The notes under the pieces were generated by a model. That model was given only the letters and a program-made list of their open reading frames with translations. It was not told where the DNA came from and searched no databases. Of a DNA stretch of 64,000 nucleotides, positions 11,825 through 26,563 are shown piece after piece. Numbering within the stretch: the stretch's first letter is position 1; the number at the start of each line of letters is the position of its first letter. The DNA is taken from positions 1-64,000 of the forward strand of contig NZ_CP032482.1 in the NCBI RefSeq assembly GCF_003600645.1, in the 5' to 3' direction. This DNA comes from Yersinia rochesterensis. Its GTDB lineage: Bacteria > Pseudomonadota > Gammaproteobacteria > Enterobacterales > Enterobacteriaceae. Both the position numbers and the translations under genes were made by a program.

Positions 11825-12715
11825 ATGAAAATGAAGAAACTGGCTACTTTGATCTCTGTTGTTGCATTGAGCGCTACCGTAAGTGCTAACGCGCTGGCAA
11901 AAGACACCATTGCGTTGGTGGTTTCCACGCTGAATAACCCGTTCTTTGTTTCAATGAAAGACGGCGCACAAAAAGAAGCGGATAAACTGGGCTACAACTT
12001 AGTGATTTTGGATTCCCAAAACAACCCGGCTAAAGAATTGGCTAACGTGCAGGACTTAACTGTGCGCGGCACTAAATTGCTGTTGATCAACCCAACAGAT
12101 TCCGATGCAGTGGGCAACGCGGTTAAAATGGCTAACCAGGCAAATATTCCCGTCATTACTCTCGACCGTTTGGCTAATGCCGGTACCGTGGTGAGTCACG
12201 TGGCTTCTGATAACCGTTTTGGCGGCAAAATGGCCGGTGACTTTATTGCGAAGAAAGTCGGTAGCGATGCCAAAGTGATTCAATTGGAAGGGATTGCTGG
12301 TGCATCTGCTGCTCGTGAGCGCGGCGAAGGCTTCAAGCAATCAATGGAAAAAAACAAATTCCAATTGTTGGCTAGCCAACCGGCTGATTTTGACCGGACG
12401 AAAGGTTTGAACGTCATGCAAAACTTGCTGACGGCTCACCCAGATGTTCAGGCGGTGTTTGCTCAGAATGACGAGATGGCGCTGGGCGCATTGCGTGCCT
12501 TGCAGACTGCGGGCAAAACTGATGTTCTAGTGGTTGGTTTTGATGGCACTGACGATGGTATTAAAGCTGTCGAGAGTGGCAAAATGGGCGCAACTATTGC
12601 TCAACGCCCAGACCAGATTGGTGTTATTGGTGTACAAACCGCGGATAAAGTATTGAAAGGCGAGAAAATACAGGCCGTTATCCCGGTTGACTTGAAGTTA
12701 GTCACCAAACAATAA
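11825..12715 (+). CDS. rbsB: RbsB, periplasmic ribose-binding protein
   Basis: A 296-residue periplasmic-binding-protein-I family member. The N terminus [19 protein letters not shown] plus ANALA is a clear Sec signal peptide, with cleavage predicted after residue 25. The mature part starts [16 protein letters not shown], the typical sugar-binding first strand and loop. It captures ribose for RbsAC and serves as a chemoreceptor ligand in relatives. The second Met two codons on (11831) could also be the start. A strong hairpin follows at 12735-12767. Confidence 0.96.
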   Translation: MKMKKLATLISVVALSATVSANALAKDTIALVVSTLNNPFFVSMKDGAQKEADKLGYNLVILDSQNNPAKELANVQDLTVRGTKLLLINPTDSDAVGNAVKMANQANIPVITLDRLANAGTVVSHVASDNRFGGKMAGDFIAKKVGSDAKVIQLEGIAGASAARERGEGFKQSMEKNKFQLLASQPADFDRTKGLNVMQNLLTAHPDVQAVFAQNDEMALGALRALQTAGKTDVLVVGFDGTDDGIKAVESGKMGATIAQRPDQIGVIGVQTADKVLKGEKIQAVIPVDLKLVTKQ

Positions 12716-12734
12716 AAAAGAAAAGCAGGGCACT

Positions 12735-12767
12735 ACGCCACCGTCGCGGTAATCTGGGCGGTGGCGT
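12735..12767 (+). other. Stem-loop between rbsB and rbsK
   Basis: Perfect 9-bp inverted repeat (ACGCCACCG / CGGTGGCGT) with a 15-nt loop and no T run. It lies after the binding-protein gene, where such hairpins often protect the upstream mRNA from 3' exonucleases and raise binding-protein yield. That role is inferred. Confidence 0.7.
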
Positions 12768-12789
12768 CATCTACAAAGGAATAAATACG

Positions 12790-13716
12790 ATGGAAACAGG
12801 TAAACTGGTGGTCTTGGGCAGCATCAATGCCGACCATATTCTGAATATTGAGCAGTTTCCACGTCCGGGTGAAACGGTGGTAGGGGAGCAGTATAAAGTT
12901 GCTTTCGGTGGCAAAGGGGCTAATCAGGCCGTTGCTGCTGGCCGTAGTGGGGCGAATATCGCGTTTATTGCCTGTGTGGGTGAAGATGATATTGGTGACC
13001 GGGTGCGCCAGCAGTTAGCCAGTGATAATATTGATACCAAACCCATCGAAGCTGTCGCGGGCAGCACTACCGGTGTGGCGCTGATCTTTGTGAATGGTGA
13101 GGGCGAGAATGTCATTGGTATTCATGCTGGTGCAAACTCGGCGGTAACTCCTGAATATCTTGGCCGCTACCAGCAGCAGGTTATCGGCGCAGATGCATTA
13201 TTGATGCAACTGGAATCCCCACTTGAGACAGTTATCGCCGCCGCCAAATTGGCGAAACAGCATCAAACTCAGGTTATCCTCAATCCCGCCCCCGCCCGTG
13301 AACTGCCCGATGAGCTGTTAACGCTGGTGGATATGATTACCCCAAATGAAACTGAAGCTGAGCGCTTAACCGGTGTTCATATTGAGCAGGATGATGACGC
13401 AGCGAAAGCCGCGCAAATTTTGCATGATAAAGGTATCGCGACCGTCATTATTACTTTGGGCAGCCGTGGTGTGTGGCTCAGTGAGCGCGGTCAGGGTAAA
13501 TTAGTTGCTGGGTTCAAAGTGAATGCCGTAGATACTATTGCCGCCGGTGATACATTCAATGGCGCATTACTGACAGCTTTATTGGAAGGCCAATCGATGG
13601 ACGTAGCCGTCCGATTTGCGCATGCTGCGGCCGCTATTGCAGTGACGCGCCCTGGCGCACAACCTTCCATTCCATGGCGGGCCGAGATCGACAGTTTCTT
13701 ACAAGACCGGGTATAA
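12790..13716 (+). CDS. rbsK: RbsK, ribokinase
   Basis: A 308-residue PfkB-family sugar kinase that converts ribose to ribose 5-phosphate with ATP. The substrate-binding signature [15 protein letters not shown] starts near residue 41, and the catalytic motif [14 protein letters not shown] lies near residue 246-259 with its Asp base. Fifth gene of the ribose operon, with an AAGGA ribosome-binding site. The rbsR TTG start follows two bases after its stop, so translation is probably coupled. Confidence 0.97.
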   Translation: METGKLVVLGSINADHILNIEQFPRPGETVVGEQYKVAFGGKGANQAVAAGRSGANIAFIACVGEDDIGDRVRQQLASDNIDTKPIEAVAGSTTGVALIFVNGEGENVIGIHAGANSAVTPEYLGRYQQQVIGADALLMQLESPLETVIAAAKLAKQHQTQVILNPAPARELPDELLTLVDMITPNETEAERLTGVHIEQDDDAAKAAQILHDKGIATVIITLGSRGVWLSERGQGKLVAGFKVNAVDTIAAGDTFNGALLTALLEGQSMDVAVRFAHAAAAIAVTRPGAQPSIPWRAEIDSFLQDRV

Positions 13717-13718
13717 CT

Positions 13719-14720
13719 TTGGCCACCATGAAAGATGTCGCCCGTTTAGCGGGCGTATCAACCTCAACTGTCTCGCATGTTATTAATAAAAATCGTTTTG
13801 TTAGCGATCCTATTCGCGACAAAGTGCTGGCTGTCATCAAGCAACTCAACTATGCCCCGTCTGCATTGGCGCGTAGTTTAAAACTCAATGAAACCCGGAC
13901 TATCGGCATGTTGGTCACGGCCAGTAGCAACCCATTTTACGCCGAAGTGGTTCGTGGTGTGGAGCGCAGTTGCTATGAGCGCGGTTACAGTTTGATTTTG
14001 TGTAATACCGAGGGCGATATTGATCGCATGAGCCGCAGTATTGAAACTTTGATGCAAAAACGTGTCGATGGTTTGCTACTGATGTGCACCGAAAGTCACC
14101 GCCCGTCACAAGATATTCTGCGTTGTTATCCTTCCCTGCCAATCATTATGATGGACTGGGCCCCTTTCGAAGGGGTAAATGACGTCATTCAGGATAACTC
14201 TTTATTAGGCGGGGAAATGGCAACCTCGTATTTGATTGCCAGAGGATATGCTCGCATCGCCTGTATTGCTGGCCCACAAGATAAAACCCCCGCTAAAGAA
14301 CGTTTGGAAGGATACCGCCAAGCTATGGAACGCGCGGGTCTGCCGGTGCTTCCAGGTTATGAAGTGGCGAGTGATTTTGAATTTGGCGGTGGTTTGGTGG
14401 CCATGAAACAGCTACTTGCATTACCGCAGCCCCCTGAAGCCGTTTTTACCAGTAATGATGCTATGGCGGTGGGGGTTTATCAGGCTTTGCATCAAGCCGG
14501 ATTATCAATTCCGCAAGATATGGCGGTCATTGGTTATGATGATATTGAAATCGCACAATATATGACGCCACCTTTGACGACTATTCATCAGCCGAAAGAT
14601 TCCCTCGGCGAGCTGGCCATTGATACACTTATTTATCGACTGAATAACCCGGAAACGGAACCACAAGTTCTGATTCTCACTCCCGAGCTGATAGAGCGCG
14701 GGTCAGTTGTAACCCACTAA
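13719..14720 (+). CDS. rbsR: RbsR, LacI-family repressor of the ribose operon
   Basis: A 333-residue LacI/GalR repressor read from the TTG at 13719 ([20 protein letters not shown]), which matches the E. coli start MATMKDV. The ATG at 13728 is the alternative. The helix-turn-helix sits at about residues 4-24, the hinge helix ends in LARSLKL near 60, and a ribose-binding core follows. It should bind the two operators at 8705 and 8783. It overlaps the convergent hsrA by four bases at its stop. Confidence 0.94.
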   Translation: MATMKDVARLAGVSTSTVSHVINKNRFVSDPIRDKVLAVIKQLNYAPSALARSLKLNETRTIGMLVTASSNPFYAEVVRGVERSCYERGYSLILCNTEGDIDRMSRSIETLMQKRVDGLLLMCTESHRPSQDILRCYPSLPIIMMDWAPFEGVNDVIQDNSLLGGEMATSYLIARGYARIACIAGPQDKTPAKERLEGYRQAMERAGLPVLPGYEVASDFEFGGGLVAMKQLLALPQPPEAVFTSNDAMAVGVYQALHQAGLSIPQDMAVIGYDDIEIAQYMTPPLTTIHQPKDSLGELAIDTLIYRLNNPETEPQVLILTPELIERGSVVTH

Positions 14721-16141
14721 ACTTCACTCTCTGCGGGCTGCGTGACTTTTTTCACATTACGGCCCTGAATTAAATTATCGCCATCTTTAGGTTTGAGTAA
14801 TAAGAACACCACGGATGACAGCAATGTCACCGCACCCATGGTAATAAAGGTGTAGTGGAAGTGATCAATATTATTCCCAACCGACAACCCATCATAAAAC
14901 CGCAAAACAACTGCACTGATGGCAACGCCAAAGCTAATCGCCAGTTGCTGGGTTACCGCCAAAACACTGTTACCCGAGCTAGCATTGTTATCCGTTAAAT
15001 CAGCCAAAGTAATCGTGTTCATCGCGGTGAATTGTGTCGACATCGCCATACCCAATACAAACAAGGGCAATATCATCATCCAAGGCGACATGCCCGGTGA
15101 TTGAAATGCAAATAAAGCAATCAACACACCGATAATGGCTGTGACACCGACCAAAACCGTGCGGTAACCCAATGAACGTAAAACTTGAGTCACGGCTGAT
15201 TTTGCCATCATCGAGCCAATGGCGGTTGGTGCCATCATGCAACCGGCAATAATAGCGGAATAACCAAATCCGACTTGCAACATCAGCGGCACCAAGAACG
15301 GAACACAGCCAGTCCCTAAACGTGAGGCTACGTTACCGGCAATCCCAACGGAGAAAGTTCGGGTTTTAAACAGTGGCAAACCAATCAGTGGATTTGGATG
15401 GCCTTTGGCATGGAATATATAGAAGAGCAGCATTAATAACCCACCCAATAGCGCCATGGCGGGTAGGTAGCTGGCAATATCGGGCCGCCCCATGATTTCC
15501 AAACTCACGGATATCAAGACTAAACTGCTACCGAACAGCAAGAAACCGATAATATCAAAGGCGCGTTTGGGCATGGTGAAGTCCGGCATATATTTACGGG
15601 CATAAAAGATACCCAACAAGCCGATAGGAATATTAAGAATAAAAATCCAATGCCATGTGGCGTAGGTCACCAGCAAACCACCTAATAATGGCCCTATTAC
15701 CGGGCCAATTAATCCTGGGATAGTGACAAAGTTTAATACCGGTAGTAACTCACTGCGCGGATAAGCCCGAATAAGTGCCAACCGGGCGACGGGCATCATC
15801 ATCGCGCCACCCACCCCTTGAATCACACGGGACGCCACTAAAAATGGCAAAGAGCCGGAAAGCGCGCACAGTAATGAACCCAGCGTAAATAATGAAACGG
15901 CCAAAATGAAAACTCGCCGAGTTCCGAAGCGATCTGCCAGCCAGCCACTCACCGGAATCAACATCGCTACTGTCAGGGTATAACTGATAATAGCCGACTG
16001 CATGGTGAGAGGTGAGCGGTTAAGGCTTTCAGCGATTGAAGGGAGTGCCGTATTCAGTATGGTGGCATCCAAAGCCTGCATAAAGAAAGCCATGGCGGCT
16101 ATCCAAGGGAGGCCAGCCATGCTGCGCGCAGATTTTATCAT
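14717..16141 (-). CDS. hsrA: HsrA (YieO), DHA2-family MFS transporter
   Basis: A 474-residue major facilitator with about fourteen hydrophobic segments, typical of the DHA2 drug:H+ antiporter group. Motif A-like residues [13 protein letters not shown] lie near residue 66-78, and motif C-like [15 protein letters not shown] near 144. The opening [15 protein letters not shown] is the family hallmark. Position between rbsR and yieP is as in E. coli. HsrA affects RpoS-related phenotypes there, and no substrate is firmly known. Preceded by an AT-rich 70-bp gap separating it from yieP. Confidence 0.93.
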   Translation of the reverse strand: MIKSARSMAGLPWIAAMAFFMQALDATILNTALPSIAESLNRSPLTMQSAIISYTLTVAMLIPVSGWLADRFGTRRVFILAVSLFTLGSLLCALSGSLPFLVASRVIQGVGGAMMMPVARLALIRAYPRSELLPVLNFVTIPGLIGPVIGPLLGGLLVTYATWHWIFILNIPIGLLGIFYARKYMPDFTMPKRAFDIIGFLLFGSSLVLISVSLEIMGRPDIASYLPAMALLGGLLMLLFYIFHAKGHPNPLIGLPLFKTRTFSVGIAGNVASRLGTGCVPFLVPLMLQVGFGYSAIIAGCMMAPTAIGSMMAKSAVTQVLRSLGYRTVLVGVTAIIGVLIALFAFQSPGMSPWMMILPLFVLGMAMSTQFTAMNTITLADLTDNNASSGNSVLAVTQQLAISFGVAISAVVLRFYDGLSVGNNIDHFHYTFITMGAVTLLSSVVFLLLKPKDGDNLIQGRNVKKVTQPAESEV

Positions 16142-16211
16142 TGTCCGTCCTGATTATATTGGGTGGGGGTAGCTACCCTCTCTATATATAGATATAAACA
16201 ACATTTGGCCG

Positions 16212-16901
16212 TTAGTCTTTCTCTTTTAATAACACCTGACAAGCCAGTAACGCGCCTTGGCTATTTCCTGCCAGAATGGTATCGACAATATCTTGATGGT
16301 GTTGCAGCTTAATCACTTCATCGCCGGTAATCGAACGAAAGTAACTGTGATAAACCGAGCTAAACAAATTAGCGAAAGAGGTTAAAAATGGATTGCCACT
16401 GGCTTCATAAATAAGTTGATGAAACTGGGCATCCACTTGAATCCATCTCTCACGATTAAAATGGGCATGCAGCTCTCGCATTTCTGTCATTAATGATGCT
16501 AACAGGGCTTTTTGTTTTTCGCTGGCATTGATAGCAGCCAGAGAGCAAGCTTGAGGTTCGAGTGACCGCCTTAATATAAGGAAGTGTTGCATGACTTGAT
16601 CGAAGTTCTCTTTGGTCATCCACCAGGTCAGTAATTCTTGGTCAAGGAAGTTCCAATTAGTTTGCGGCATAACTCTGGTGCCAATACGGGGGCGCGGTAA
16701 TAGCATCCCTTTTGCGGCAAGCATCTTTACAGCTTCGCGGACTGCGGTACGGCTAACACCAAATTGCTCCCCCAACTCTATCTCGCCAGGCAATATACTG
16801 CCGGCTTCATATTCCCCAGCAAGAATACGCTGGCCAATTTTTTCAGCCAGCAGATACGAGAGATTGCGCTGAGCGGCCTGTTGTTGGGTATTTAGTTGCA
16901 T
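16212..16901 (-). CDS. yieP: YieP, GntR/FadR-family transcription regulator
   Basis: A 229-residue FadR-type GntR regulator. The N-terminal winged helix-turn-helix spans roughly residues 13-80 (with ELGEQFGVSRTAVREAVKML), followed by an all-helical FCD effector domain with metal-ligand-like His and Asp residues (DAQFHQLIYEAS). It lies upstream of hsrA in the same direction (70 bp apart) and divergent from the rRNA operon, as in E. coli. The effector is not evident from the sequence. Confidence 0.92.
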   Translation of the reverse strand: MQLNTQQQAAQRNLSYLLAEKIGQRILAGEYEAGSILPGEIELGEQFGVSRTAVREAVKMLAAKGMLLPRPRIGTRVMPQTNWNFLDQELLTWWMTKENFDQVMQHFLILRRSLEPQACSLAAINASEKQKALLASLMTEMRELHAHFNRERWIQVDAQFHQLIYEASGNPFLTSFANLFSSVYHSYFRSITGDEVIKLQHHQDIVDTILAGNSQGALLACQVLLKEKD

Positions 16902-17055
16902 GGTGTTTTGTCCTATTTGTCTTCTTATACTTCTATTTTACTCTACTGTTTAACTCGGGTACTGAATGTTTAGCTTAATAATTGTTTAAATTGTGGCCTT
17001 TTACCCCATTTTTGCTGAAAAAAAACACGGTTGAAAAGTTTTTTCAAATTAGGGG

Positions 17056-17083
17056 TTGCAGCCTGTCAGGAACTCCCTATAAT
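17056..17083 (+). promoter_or_regulatory. rRNA promoter P1
   Basis: -35 TTGCAG at 17056-17061 and -10 TATAAT at 17078-17083 with a 16-bp spacer and GC-rich discriminator (GCGCCTCC), the usual stringently controlled rrn P1 pattern. The AT tracts at 17015-17050 look like an UP element. Confidence 0.85.
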
Positions 17084-17175
17084 GCGCCTCCACTGACCGG
17101 GAACAACGAAACACACTTCGCCGGGTCAGGAAGAGAAAAGAATGATTTTGACTTCGAAAGAAAACAAATAAATCC

Positions 17176-17203
17176 TTGACTCTTCAGCGGGAAAGCGTAT
17201 TAT
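17176..17203 (+). promoter_or_regulatory. rRNA promoter P2
   Basis: -35 TTGACT at 17176-17181 and -10 TATTAT at 17198-17203, 16-bp spacer, about 120 bp after P1. Confidence 0.85.
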
Positions 17204-17251
17204 CTGCCTCCCGCGTTACCGTAAGATTCGCCGAAAGGCAAACGGGTAACG

Positions 17252-17266
17252 AACGCTCTTTAACAA
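17252..17266 (+). promoter_or_regulatory. rRNA leader boxA antitermination site
   Basis: CGCTCTTTAACAA matches the boxA consensus TGCTCTTTAACA used by NusB/S10 for rRNA antitermination. A second copy lies at 19281-19292 before the 23S gene. Confidence 0.8.
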
Positions 17267-17453
17267 TTTATCAGACAATCTGTGTGGGCACTCGCAAGAC
17301 GATATCGAAGCCTGTTTCGGCAGGCAGAAGAAATATCAAAGTCTTGAAGAGTGACCAAAGCAGTACACATTTGAACTTCGGTTCGAATGCATATTTGCAG
17401 AAAGTAATCTTTGAGCATCGCTATGTTAACTCATAGCAAATCAAACAAATCTT

Positions 17454-18996
<1,543 letters not shown>

Positions 18997-19131
18997 CCTA
19001 ACGATACGCATTGCGTAGTGTCCACACAGATTGTCTGATGAATGTAAATGAGCAAGAGCACCTGTTGATGTCGTGAGTTTCGACTCATGCTGATACGAAA
19101 CGGTTAGATTTCGGTTTAATCGGAACTTCGT

Positions 19132-19207
19132 GTCCCCATCGTCTAGAGGCCTAGGACACTGCCCTTTCACGGCTGTAACAGGGGTTCGAATCCCCTTGGG
19201 GACGCCA
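19132..19207 (+). tRNA. gltT: tRNA-Glu (anticodon TTC) in the 16S-23S spacer
   Basis: A 76-nt cloverleaf starting GTCCCCATCGTCTAGAGGCC and ending with an encoded CCA. Anticodon TTC is at about 19166-19168, and the acceptor arms GTCCCC/GGGGAC pair. It is the only tRNA in this spacer, so this is a Glu-type rather than an Ile-Ala-type rRNA operon. The exact paralogue symbol is not certain. Confidence 0.97.
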
Positions 19208-19432
19208 ATCCGATAATGTGTGAAAGACATTATCAACTGAATATCTTAAAGATGACTTTACCAAGTCGTGTTTAAGATATTGCTCTTTAACAATCTGGAA
19301 CAAGCTGAAAATTGAAACAATACAGCTGAAACTTATCTCTCCGTAGATGTACTGAGGTAAGGATTAACCTGTATTAGAGTCTCTCAAATAATCGCAACGC
19401 AAGTTGTCTGCAAAGACACCTTCGGGTTGTGA

Positions 19433-22339
<2,907 letters not shown>

Positions 22340-22452
22340 ACAACACCGAAGGTGTTTTGGTGATTTGAGAGAAATTAAGATTTTCAGCGAAGTTCCGAGA
22401 TTGGATTGGCTGGCTGTGTGATATTGCATAGCGGGTTAATTAAAACAGAATT

Positions 22453-22572
22453 TGCCTGGCGGCCATAGCGCGGTGGACCCACCTGACTCCATGCCGAACT
22501 CAGAAGTGAAACGCCGTAGCGCCGATGGTAGTGTGGGGTCTCCCCATGCGAGAGTAGGACACTGCCAGGCAT
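22453..22572 (+). rRNA. rrf: 5S ribosomal RNA
   Basis: 120 nt, from TGCCTGGCGGCCATAGCGCG to ACTGCCAGGCAT; the ends pair with each other as expected. Single copy. Confidence 0.98.
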
Positions 22573-22586
22573 CAAATAAAGCCGAG

Positions 22587-22613
22587 ACCCCATGCCAAAA
22601 GCGTGGGGTTTTT
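22587..22613 (+). terminator. rRNA operon terminator T1
   Basis: Stem ACCCCATGC / GCGTGGGGT with a CAAAA loop and TTTTT tail, 15 bp after the 5S gene. Confidence 0.9.
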
Positions 22614-22706
22614 GCTATGTGGAAAATATGAAAACTGCTAAAAGATATGGCTATTTTGCAATGGAATTTGGCGTAGATTTTGTATTTGAAGTACCCAATA
22701 GACGAA

Positions 22707-22734
22707 AAGGCTACCCTGATGGGTGGCCTTTTTG
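22707..22734 (+). terminator. Second rRNA operon terminator T2
   Basis: AAGGCTACCC TGAT GGGTGGCCTT with a following T run. It is 110 bp after T1 and just before the convergent mobB. Confidence 0.8.
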
Positions 22735-22775
22735 CGTTTAGTTCGGATGAAACTTAATATGAGTAATAGTGCTGA

Positions 22776-23312
22776 TTAAATACTTTCTTCAGTCTTTCTG
22801 GTTTTTTCTAACCAGCTACAAATAAAGTCTGCAATCTGTTCTGGCTGATTAATATCCAGTTGTGCGACATCAGTGGCAATCGGCTTATCACTTGCTAAAG
22901 CAATGACATATTCATCAATCAGGCTTGAGAACGGCTTGCCTACCGCCTCTCTATATAGAGCGATTTTATTGATTGATTCATGTTTAAAGCCTTCAACTAA
23001 GATTAAATCGATAGTTGAAGCATCCAACCTGCTAGCAAGATAGTGCAGATCCAATAGTTTTTGTTCTGGTGTTTCTGTCATTAACGCCCAGCGGCAATCA
23101 CTGGCAACTAAGGTCTGATGTGCACCGGCCTTACGCAATTCATAACTATCCTTACCCGGTGTATCAATTTCCATATTGTGATGTGTATGCTTGATCAGAC
23201 CAACCCGGATTTGGCGCTGCTGTAATAAAGGAATTAGGCTTTTGAGTAATGTTGTTTTTCCTGTACCACTGTATGCAGCAATCCCTAATAGTGGTGGTGT
23301 TTTCCGGCTCAT
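22776..23312 (-). CDS. mobB: MobB, molybdopterin-guanine dinucleotide biosynthesis adaptor
   Basis: A 178-residue P-loop GTP-binding protein. Walker A is AYSGTGKTTLLK at about residues 13-24, and LILVEGFKHE near residue 102 is the MobB signature. It assists MobA in adding GMP to molybdopterin. It overlaps the end of mobA by four bases (ATGA-type overlap), so the pair is translationally coupled. Convergent with the rRNA operon, whose two terminators intervene. Confidence 0.95.
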   Translation of the reverse strand: MSRKTPPLLGIAAYSGTGKTTLLKSLIPLLQQRQIRVGLIKHTHHNMEIDTPGKDSYELRKAGAHQTLVASDCRWALMTETPEQKLLDLHYLASRLDASTIDLILVEGFKHESINKIALYREAVGKPFSSLIDEYVIALASDKPIATDVAQLDINQPEQIADFICSWLEKTRKTEESI

Positions 23313-23899
23313 AATTCCCCTCTTTTACTCTGTTCCCATAAATCACAGTCTGTGGGAGTATTCAGGTTACTGAATTGGTCTCTTTGCCCACTAAATATTA
23401 TGGATTTAGCATTAACACTTTCCATAAATATCATTAGCTTACGATCACCTTTTGCCAAATACTCCGCAAGCAGTGATTTCAGACTAACATGCATGAGCGC
23501 TAATGTTGGGTGTGCTCGCTCGCCATCGTGGACATAAGCCGCAAGTGCTTGCTGCTTTCCTTGCCAAAGTTGAGACACTAAATTGCTTGGAAGCGCTGGG
23601 ACGTCACAAGGAGCAAATACAACCCATTCCGTAGCTGAATAGCTCAACCCTGTGTGCATACCCGCCAACGGCCCCACAAAGCCAGTAATGATATCGTTAA
23701 TGACCGGAATTCCACTTTGTTGGTAGAGTTCTTGATTACGATTTGCATTAATAAGGAGATCATTAACTTGGGGTTTTAATCTATCAATGACATGTTGAAA
23801 CAACGGCTTATTGTGAAGAAGAATAAGTCCTTTATCATTGCCTCCCATTCGGGAAGAACGGCCTCCGGCAAGAATAACACCTGTAATATTGGGATTCAT
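23309..23899 (-). CDS. mobA: MobA, molybdenum cofactor guanylyltransferase
   Basis: A 196-residue nucleotidyltransferase that joins GMP from GTP to Mo-molybdopterin, giving the MGD cofactor of enzymes such as nitrate and DMSO reductases. The GTP-binding motif LAGGRSSRMGGNDKGL starts near residue 9, and the metal-binding APCDVPAL is near 96. The frame is open for 18 more codons to 23953, but the family start is MNPNITGVILAGG, giving 23899 with a GGAG-type ribosome-binding site just upstream. Divergent from yihD. Confidence 0.95.
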   Translation of the reverse strand: MNPNITGVILAGGRSSRMGGNDKGLILLHNKPLFQHVIDRLKPQVNDLLINANRNQELYQQSGIPVINDIITGFVGPLAGMHTGLSYSATEWVVFAPCDVPALPSNLVSQLWQGKQQALAAYVHDGERAHPTLALMHVSLKSLLAEYLAKGDRKLMIFMESVNAKSIIFSGQRDQFSNLNTPTDCDLWEQSKRGEL

Positions 23900-24052
23900 T
23901 TTTATCACTCCGCTGCATTCAACCGACGGATGAATTGTATCTTTAAATAGCACGGCGGGTCAGGATTTACTTTTATTGACAATAGGCTCTCTTTCCCTAT
24001 GTGAATATCCCTGCTACTTTGTCAGCATACTTTTGAATAGGATAAATTTGCT

Positions 24053-24322
24053 ATGAAATGCCATCGTGTTAATGAACTGATTGAGCTTTTACATCCAGCC
24101 TGGCAGCAAGAACCCGATTTAAATCTGGTGCAGTTTTTACAAAAACTATCAGATGAGGCCGGTTTTAAAGGTGGGCTTTCAGAACTCACGGACGATATTC
24201 TTATTTATCATCTAAAAATGCGTGGTTCAGCATCAACGGAAGTCATTCCTGGTCTGAAAAAAGATTACGAGGAAGACTTTAAAACTGCCATATTGCGTGC
24301 CCGTGGCATCATTAAAGATTAG
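24053..24322 (+). CDS. yihD: YihD, conserved DUF1040 protein
   Basis: An 89-residue soluble protein (starts [17 protein letters not shown]) highly conserved in enterobacteria, with no known function. It is rich in charged residues and has no membrane segment or signal peptide. It lies between mobA and srkA as in E. coli. The 91-bp gap to srkA contains a short hydrophobic ORF that I did not accept as a gene. Confidence 0.93.
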   Translation: MKCHRVNELIELLHPAWQQEPDLNLVQFLQKLSDEAGFKGGLSELTDDILIYHLKMRGSASTEVIPGLKKDYEEDFKTAILRARGIIKD

Positions 24323-24413
24323 TCATGCTCCTGTCTGCGGAGATAGGGACTTTTGATGATACTATTTATTATTCTCAGCGCGCTGCTGTCACTTATAAAG
24401 ACTGAATGTTGTT

Positions 24414-25400
24414 ATGAACAGCTCTGCTTTTAATTTTCAGACCTTGTCGCCTGACCTGATTATGGATGCCCTTGAAGGGGTAGGATTACGGGTGGATTCA
24501 GGGTTAACCGCGCTTAACAGCTATGAGAACCGCGTTTATCAGTTTATGGATGAAGATCGTAAACGGTACGTGGTGAAGTTTTATCGCCCTGAGCGCTGGA
24601 GCAGTGAGCAAATCATAGAAGAGCATCAATTCTCGCTTGATTTGGCTGAAGCGGAAATCCCGGTGATAGCCCCATTGCAGCTCAACGGGCGCACCTTGCA
24701 TACTCACGGTGGCTTTTTCTTTACTGTTTTTCCGAGTGTTGGCGGGCGGCAGTATGAAATAGATAATCTTGACCAATTAGAGTGGGTTGGGCGTTATTTA
24801 GGCCGAATTCATCAGGTGGGTAGTGATGCTCTTTTTGTCGCTCGCTCAACAATAGGCATTGAGGAGTATCTAACAGAACCGCGTCAGTTACTGGCCAGTA
24901 GCGAGTTAGTGCCAGCAAAGCAGCGAGATAGATTTCTGGCGGCAACTGACCTACTGATTAGCACCATCAAGCAGTATTGGCATACAGATTGGCGGCCATT
25001 GCGGTTACATGGCGATTGTCACCCAGGGAATATTTTGTGGCGTGATGGGCCGATGTTTGTTGATTTGGATGATGCCCGAAATGGCCCTGCAGTTCAGGAT
25101 CTTTGGATGTTGTTACACGGTGAACGCAGTGAGCAATTAATCCAACTGGATATTTTGCTTGAAGCCTATGGTGAGTTTGCTGATTTTGATCAGCGCGAGC
25201 TTGCACTCATTGAACCGTTACGCGCGATGCGGATGGTTTATTACCTTGCATGGGTCGCCAGGCGTTGGCAAGACCCTGCATTTCCTAAAAGTTTTCCGTG
25301 GATGGCGGAGTCTGATTTCTGGTTACAACAGACTGCCTCATTTACAGAACAGGTTAAGCTGTTGCAGGCACCCCCTCTGCAGCTAATGCCAATGTACTAA
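24414..25400 (+). CDS. srkA: SrkA (YihE/RdoA), stress response kinase A
   Basis: A 328-residue aminoglycoside-phosphotransferase-fold protein kinase. The catalytic loop LRLHGDCHPGNILW is at about residues 196-209 and the Mg-binding DLDDARNGP follows near 217-225. In E. coli it is part of the Cpx regulon, protects against stress-induced death and is co-transcribed with dsbA. Here dsbA follows after 27 bp, which fits the same operon. Confidence 0.95.
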   Translation: MNSSAFNFQTLSPDLIMDALEGVGLRVDSGLTALNSYENRVYQFMDEDRKRYVVKFYRPERWSSEQIIEEHQFSLDLAEAEIPVIAPLQLNGRTLHTHGGFFFTVFPSVGGRQYEIDNLDQLEWVGRYLGRIHQVGSDALFVARSTIGIEEYLTEPRQLLASSELVPAKQRDRFLAATDLLISTIKQYWHTDWRPLRLHGDCHPGNILWRDGPMFVDLDDARNGPAVQDLWMLLHGERSEQLIQLDILLEAYGEFADFDQRELALIEPLRAMRMVYYLAWVARRWQDPAFPKSFPWMAESDFWLQQTASFTEQVKLLQAPPLQLMPMY

Positions 25401-25427
25401 AGCTAAGATAATGGAGATTGTTATAGT

Positions 25428-26051
25428 ATGAAAAATGTATGGTTAGCACTTGTTGGCATAGTGATGGCATTCAGTGCATCGGCAGCACAATTTACTGATG
25501 GCACCCAGTATCAGACGTTAAACAAACCATTAACCGGTGAGCCTCAGGTTTTAGAGTTTTTCTCTTTCTATTGCCCGCACTGCTACCAGTTTGAAGAGGT
25601 TTATCATGTTCCTCAGGCAGTCAAAAAAGCATTGCCAGAAGGGACTAAAATGACCCGTTACCATGTTGATTTCCTCGGTCCATTGGGCAAGGAACTGACT
25701 CAAGCATGGGCTGTCGCTATGGCGTTGGGTGTTGAGGAAAAAGTCACTCCATTGATGTTTGAAGGTGTACAGAAAACACAAACTGTACAAACACCTGGTG
25801 ACATCCGTAATGTATTCATCAAAGCAGGTGTGAGTGGTGAAGACTATGACGCCGCATTAAACAGCTTTGTGGTTAAATCACTGGTTGTTCAGCAGCAAAA
25901 AGCCGCTGAAGATTTGCAATTACGTGGTGTGCCAGCAATGTTTGTTAATGGCAAATATATGATTAAGAATGATGGCATGGATACCAGCTCAATGGATATC
26001 TATGTTAAACAGTATGCGGATGTTGTTAAGTTCCTACTGACTCAAAAGTAA
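25428..26051 (+). CDS. dsbA: DsbA, periplasmic thiol:disulfide oxidoreductase
   Basis: A 207-residue secreted thioredoxin-fold protein. Signal peptide [19 protein letters not shown], predicted cleavage after SASA. The active site FYCPHCYQF puts the redox cysteines at 49 and 52, and the cis-Pro loop is GVPAMFVNG near residue 169. It introduces disulfide bonds into exported proteins and is re-oxidised by DsbB. Second gene of srkA-dsbA, followed by a strong terminator. Confidence 0.97.
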   Translation: MKNVWLALVGIVMAFSASAAQFTDGTQYQTLNKPLTGEPQVLEFFSFYCPHCYQFEEVYHVPQAVKKALPEGTKMTRYHVDFLGPLGKELTQAWAVAMALGVEEKVTPLMFEGVQKTQTVQTPGDIRNVFIKAGVSGEDYDAALNSFVVKSLVVQQQKAAEDLQLRGVPAMFVNGKYMIKNDGMDTSSMDIYVKQYADVVKFLLTQK

Positions 26052-26061
26052 TCGTATAAAA

Positions 26062-26092
26062 AAAGGGGCTGGATTTTATTAGCCCCTTTTTC
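26062..26092 (+). terminator. dsbA terminator
   Basis: AAAAGGGGCT ... AGCCCCTTTTT stem-loop with a T tail, 10 bp after the stop. The following stretch 26093-26641 has no gene and is strongly AT-rich; it holds the DnaA boxes and polA leader described separately. Confidence 0.9.
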
Positions 26093-26490
26093 ACTTATCT
26101 TATATCCGTATATTTCAAGTTTGTTTCTCTCTTTGCCATGAAAATATTACCTTCTCTAATGTGATATTCATGCGATTGAGTGATGATTTTTATTTGTTTT
26201 GGTGTTGTTTTTAGTTAACCCATCTATTCCAGTGATAGGTAATGGACCATATTCACAGTGAAAAAAAGATAGAATGAGTTTGCATTGTGTAATAAAAAAA
26301 TGGCGTCGATAACTTTCTTATAAGTAAAATTTACTGACCTTATGATGGTAACTAAATAAGTAATATCCACAATTTAGATAAATAAATTATGACAGTAAAG
26401 AAAAAAACAATAACTATAACTTTATGATTTTAATCATATTAAAATATAGCCCTAAAGAAACTGGTCGATAACTATAATCTACTCATATTT

Positions 26491-26511
26491 TTATTCACAA
26501 ACTTATCCACA
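26491..26511. promoter_or_regulatory. Tandem DnaA boxes upstream of polA
   Basis: TTATTCACA at 26491-26499 and the perfect box TTATCCACA at 26503-26511 on the same strand, 3 bp apart, with a weaker ATATCCACA near 26365 and GATC sites at 26517 and 26526. They sit 130-150 bp before the polA start. I recall that DnaA stimulates polA in E. coli, which would give these sites a role. Confidence 0.6.
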
Positions 26512-26563
26512 AGTTAGATCTTTAAGATCACAATGTGAAAATGCTCTCTTTCGCACAAGAATG

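Noticed and set aside
17090..17453. Frames in the rRNA leader
   Set aside because: The region carries promoter P2, boxA and processing sequences of the rRNA transcript.
24356..24433. 25-codon hydrophobic ORF (MILFIILSALLSLIKTE...) between yihD and srkA
   Set aside because: Very short, overlaps the srkA start, and its ribosome-binding site is only moderate. It is more likely chance in an AT-rich leader, though a leader peptide cannot be excluded.
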